Assembly: GCA_900557355.1 (NCBI GenBank)
Contig: USSR01000066.1
Location: 1-16,891, forward strand
Reading direction: 5' to 3'
Length of the DNA stretch: 16,891 nt
Source: an uncultured Bacteroides sp.
GTDB lineage: Bacteria; Bacteroidota; Bacteroidia; Bacteroidales; Bacteroidaceae
The position numbers were made by a program, and so were the translations under genes. Shown piece by piece: positions 15,495 to 16,891 of this stretch (the stretch's first letter is position 1; each line of letters opens with the position of its first letter). Under the pieces are notes generated by a model, which saw only the letters and a list, made by a program, of their open reading frames with translations, ran no database searches and had not been told where the DNA came from.

Positions 15495-16355
15495 CTATTT
15501 TTTCTTCTTGTCACGAATGAGAAACAATTCTTTTACGAAACCTACCATAAACACATGCGAATAGGTATGCGTCTTTATATCATTTACTTTGGATTGTTGT
15601 GCATCCCAGAGATAGGCTAAACGCATTTTGGCTCTTCCTACCGGGAAATCAACAGTCAGCATCTGCCGCAGGGATGGCTGGTTGTGTAGGGAAGTGAAAT
15701 TAATTACCCCGTTCCAGTTGCCCAACGTAAATATTTCGTAGTACGACTGTCCGTAGTTGGGTGAGAACATAATACCTGCAAAAGGCAGGTTAACCTGATA
15801 GCGCAGACTAATCGGATAGTTTTTGATTCTTAAATCCCATATTGCCATTCCCGATGCATCCAGATTGATGTAAGCGCGTGCCTGTGCCGGGTTGTTGCCA
15901 TTGCGCAGATTGTAGACAAAGCCGCCATTTAAGTCGATAAGTCCTCCGGCAAGTAATTTGAAGTTAGAAGTAATCGGAAAATTATAATGCAATCCGTAAT
16001 TCCAGTTTGCCAGACCGGAGAACATATTGTTGTTGTCCACCCGGTTGTGTGTATAGCCTAAGTCTGCCTGGAAGAAACTTTGCAGAGATACATTACCGTT
16101 CATCCACTTCGTCATGCGCATACTTTCGCGGGAAATACGGAAGTCAACGCCTTTGTATTCCTGCGGTGACAGGTAGGTGTCGAATACATTCGTGAAGCCG
16201 ACACCGTACATTGTGGCGCGGGTTATAAAGCGTGTCCTTGCAGAAGAGTCCGCCCTCAGCTCTTGCAGCGCCTTGTCTTCAACACTTTGCGCTTTTATAC
16301 TTCCACCTGACAAAAGCAGGCATCCTACTATTACAACAATCTTATGTAACTTCAT
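15495..16355 (-). CDS. DUF3316-type exported envelope protein
   Basis: A 286-residue protein of unknown function with a clear signal peptide (MKLHKIVVIVGCLLLSGGSIKAQ, cleaved near residue 23). The remainder is rich in alternating aromatic and polar strands (for example NYGLHYNFPITSNFKLLAGGLIDLNGGFVYNL and NYPISLRYQVNLPFAGIMFSP), like a small outer membrane barrel. I recognise it as the DUF3316 family of Bacteroidota, which has no assigned function to my knowledge. It ends with a basic tail (IRDKKKK). It sits between the parC-like gene and the S41 peptidase gene on the same strand with short gaps (40 and 39 bp). Confidence 0.82.
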   Translation of the reverse strand: MKLHKIVVIVGCLLLSGGSIKAQSVEDKALQELRADSSARTRFITRATMYGVGFTNVFDTYLSPQEYKGVDFRISRESMRMTKWMNGNVSLQSFFQADLGYTHNRVDNNNMFSGLANWNYGLHYNFPITSNFKLLAGGLIDLNGGFVYNLRNGNNPAQARAYINLDASGMAIWDLRIKNYPISLRYQVNLPFAGIMFSPNYGQSYYEIFTLGNWNGVINFTSLHNQPSLRQMLTVDFPVGRAKMRLAYLWDAQQSKVNDIKTHTYSHVFMVGFVKELFLIRDKKKK

Positions 16356-16374
16356 TGATATAGTTGCTTGTCAC

Positions 16375-16395
16375 TAATCGCTAATCGTTAATCAC
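16375..16395. repeat. Tandem heptamer repeat in the gap between parC and the DUF3316 gene
   Basis: Three consecutive 7-base units on the plus strand, TAATCGC, TAATCGT and TAATCAC, abut the parC stop codon; a degenerate unit (TGTCAC) precedes them. The gap between the DUF3316 and S41 genes (about 15468-15495) contains related words, TTATCAC, TTATCGC and TTATCAC. No function is evident. Confidence 0.6.
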
Positions 16396-16891
16396 TTAGA
16401 ACAGCTTCATCTGCCCCGTTATTTCATCCCGGATATCATCTTCACTCTTTCCATGATCGGGGTCCAGATTTTCCGGCTCTTCTTCCTCCTGATCTTCTGT
16501 GTCCTGCGAAACCTCCGGCTGTCGTGTAGGTTCCAGTTCATTGACAGTTTCCATTGTGAACGTAGTGATACGTTTACCTTTTGCCTTGAAACCTTTTACA
16601 GCGATAAATTCATCAGCCTCTATAATCATAGGTTCACGGAAACTGTCGTGTCCGCCGAATATGATTTCCAGGCGGGGATAGCATTCATCCGTCAGTAAAA
16701 TCAGGCGATTGTTCTTGTTCTCTCCCAGATAGTTCTGCTTGCGGTTGGTTGCCTCCATGCAGAAACGTTTGATATATGGGAAATTTTGTTGGTCCGCATC
16801 ATAAAGTACGGCTGTCCATATCTTGTTCGGGTCAAACTTCTCTAATATACGGATATTGGCTTCATAGTGGTTGCTTAGGTCGAAGTTGGTG
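16396..16891 (-). CDS. parC: DNA topoisomerase IV subunit A (ParC/GyrA-type), partial C-terminal end
   Basis: The minus-strand frame is open from the right edge to the stop at 16396, about 164 residues. It begins TNFDLSNHYEANIRILEKFDPNKIWTA and contains PYIKRFCMEATNRKQNYLGEN and LILLTDECYPRLEIIFGGHD, typical of the C-terminal region of the Bacteroidota topoisomerase IV A subunit. It ends in a long acidic tail (TEDQEEEEPENLDPDHGKSEDDIRDEI) and QMKLF. The full enzyme, with ParE, decatenates sister chromosomes by passing DNA through a double-strand break; the catalytic tyrosine lies in the missing N-terminal part. An internal ATG at 16758 is not a gene start. This is a housekeeping gene and anchors the right flank as core chromosome. 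Confidence 0.88.
   Translation of the reverse strand, partial: TNFDLSNHYEANIRILEKFDPNKIWTAVLYDADQQNFPYIKRFCMEATNRKQNYLGENKNNRLILLTDECYPRLEIIFGGHDSFREPMIIEADEFIAVKGFKAKGKRITTFTMETVNELEPTRQPEVSQDTEDQEEEEPENLDPDHGKSEDDIRDEITGQMKLF

Noticed and set aside
1..16891. CRISPR array, transposase, integrase or phage genes
   Set aside because: No regularly spaced repeats and no recognisable mobile-element proteins were seen in any frame.

Overview
The window looks like a chromosomal segment from a gut-type Bacteroidota, most likely Bacteroides or a close relative. The evidence is two SusC-type TonB-dependent receptors, a SusD partner, several Bacteroides-style lipoproteins, a promoter of the TTTG-n19-TAnnTTTG type in front of a tRNA gene, weak or absent Shine-Dalgarno sequences, and a Bacteroidota-type topoisomerase IV subunit A with an acidic tail.

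Layout. (1) 1-1651, minus strand: the N-terminal half of a SusC-like receptor that runs off the left edge. (2) 1652-1945: a divergent intergenic region with a perfect 18-bp palindrome. (3) 1946-14209, all plus strand: a compact, more AT-rich locus. It encodes a LacI-family regulator; a BASS-type sodium symporter, an APH-fold small-molecule kinase, an HpcH/HpaI aldolase and a secreted Asp-box beta-propeller protein; and then a SusC/SusD pair, a second secreted sialidase-like propeller and a lipoprotein of the YhcH/YjgK/YiaL family. (4) 14231-14257: a strong bidirectional terminator. (5) 14273-16891, minus strand: tRNA-Leu(UAG), an S41-family peptidase lipoprotein, a DUF3316-type envelope protein and the C-terminal end of topoisomerase IV subunit A (parC). 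These look like core genome.

The central locus reads as a polysaccharide- or glycan-utilisation locus (PUL) with an unusual gene set. SusC/SusD would capture and import a glycan. Two secreted beta-propeller proteins would cut it. An extracytoplasmic YhcH-like protein (the family includes a sialic acid anomerase) would act on a released acidic sugar. A BASS symporter would carry the organic acid into the cytoplasm, and a kinase plus a class II pyruvate-type aldolase would break it down. Each step is a family-level inference. Together they suggest an acidic or 2-keto-3-deoxy (ulosonic-type) sugar, but not by the usual Nan sialate route: NanA, a ROK-type NanK and NanE are absent, and the first propeller lacks the sialidase RIP arginine.

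Regulation appears to be by the LacI-family protein. Its likely operator (shared core TGCAATCGATTGCA) occurs twice and nowhere else that I could see: upstream of the regulator gene itself and upstream of the symporter operon. Each copy sits inside a larger inverted repeat. No hybrid two-component sensor, SusR or ECF sigma/anti-sigma pair, the usual PUL regulators, is present in the window. Gene calls are confident; substrate and pathway are not established by sequence alone.
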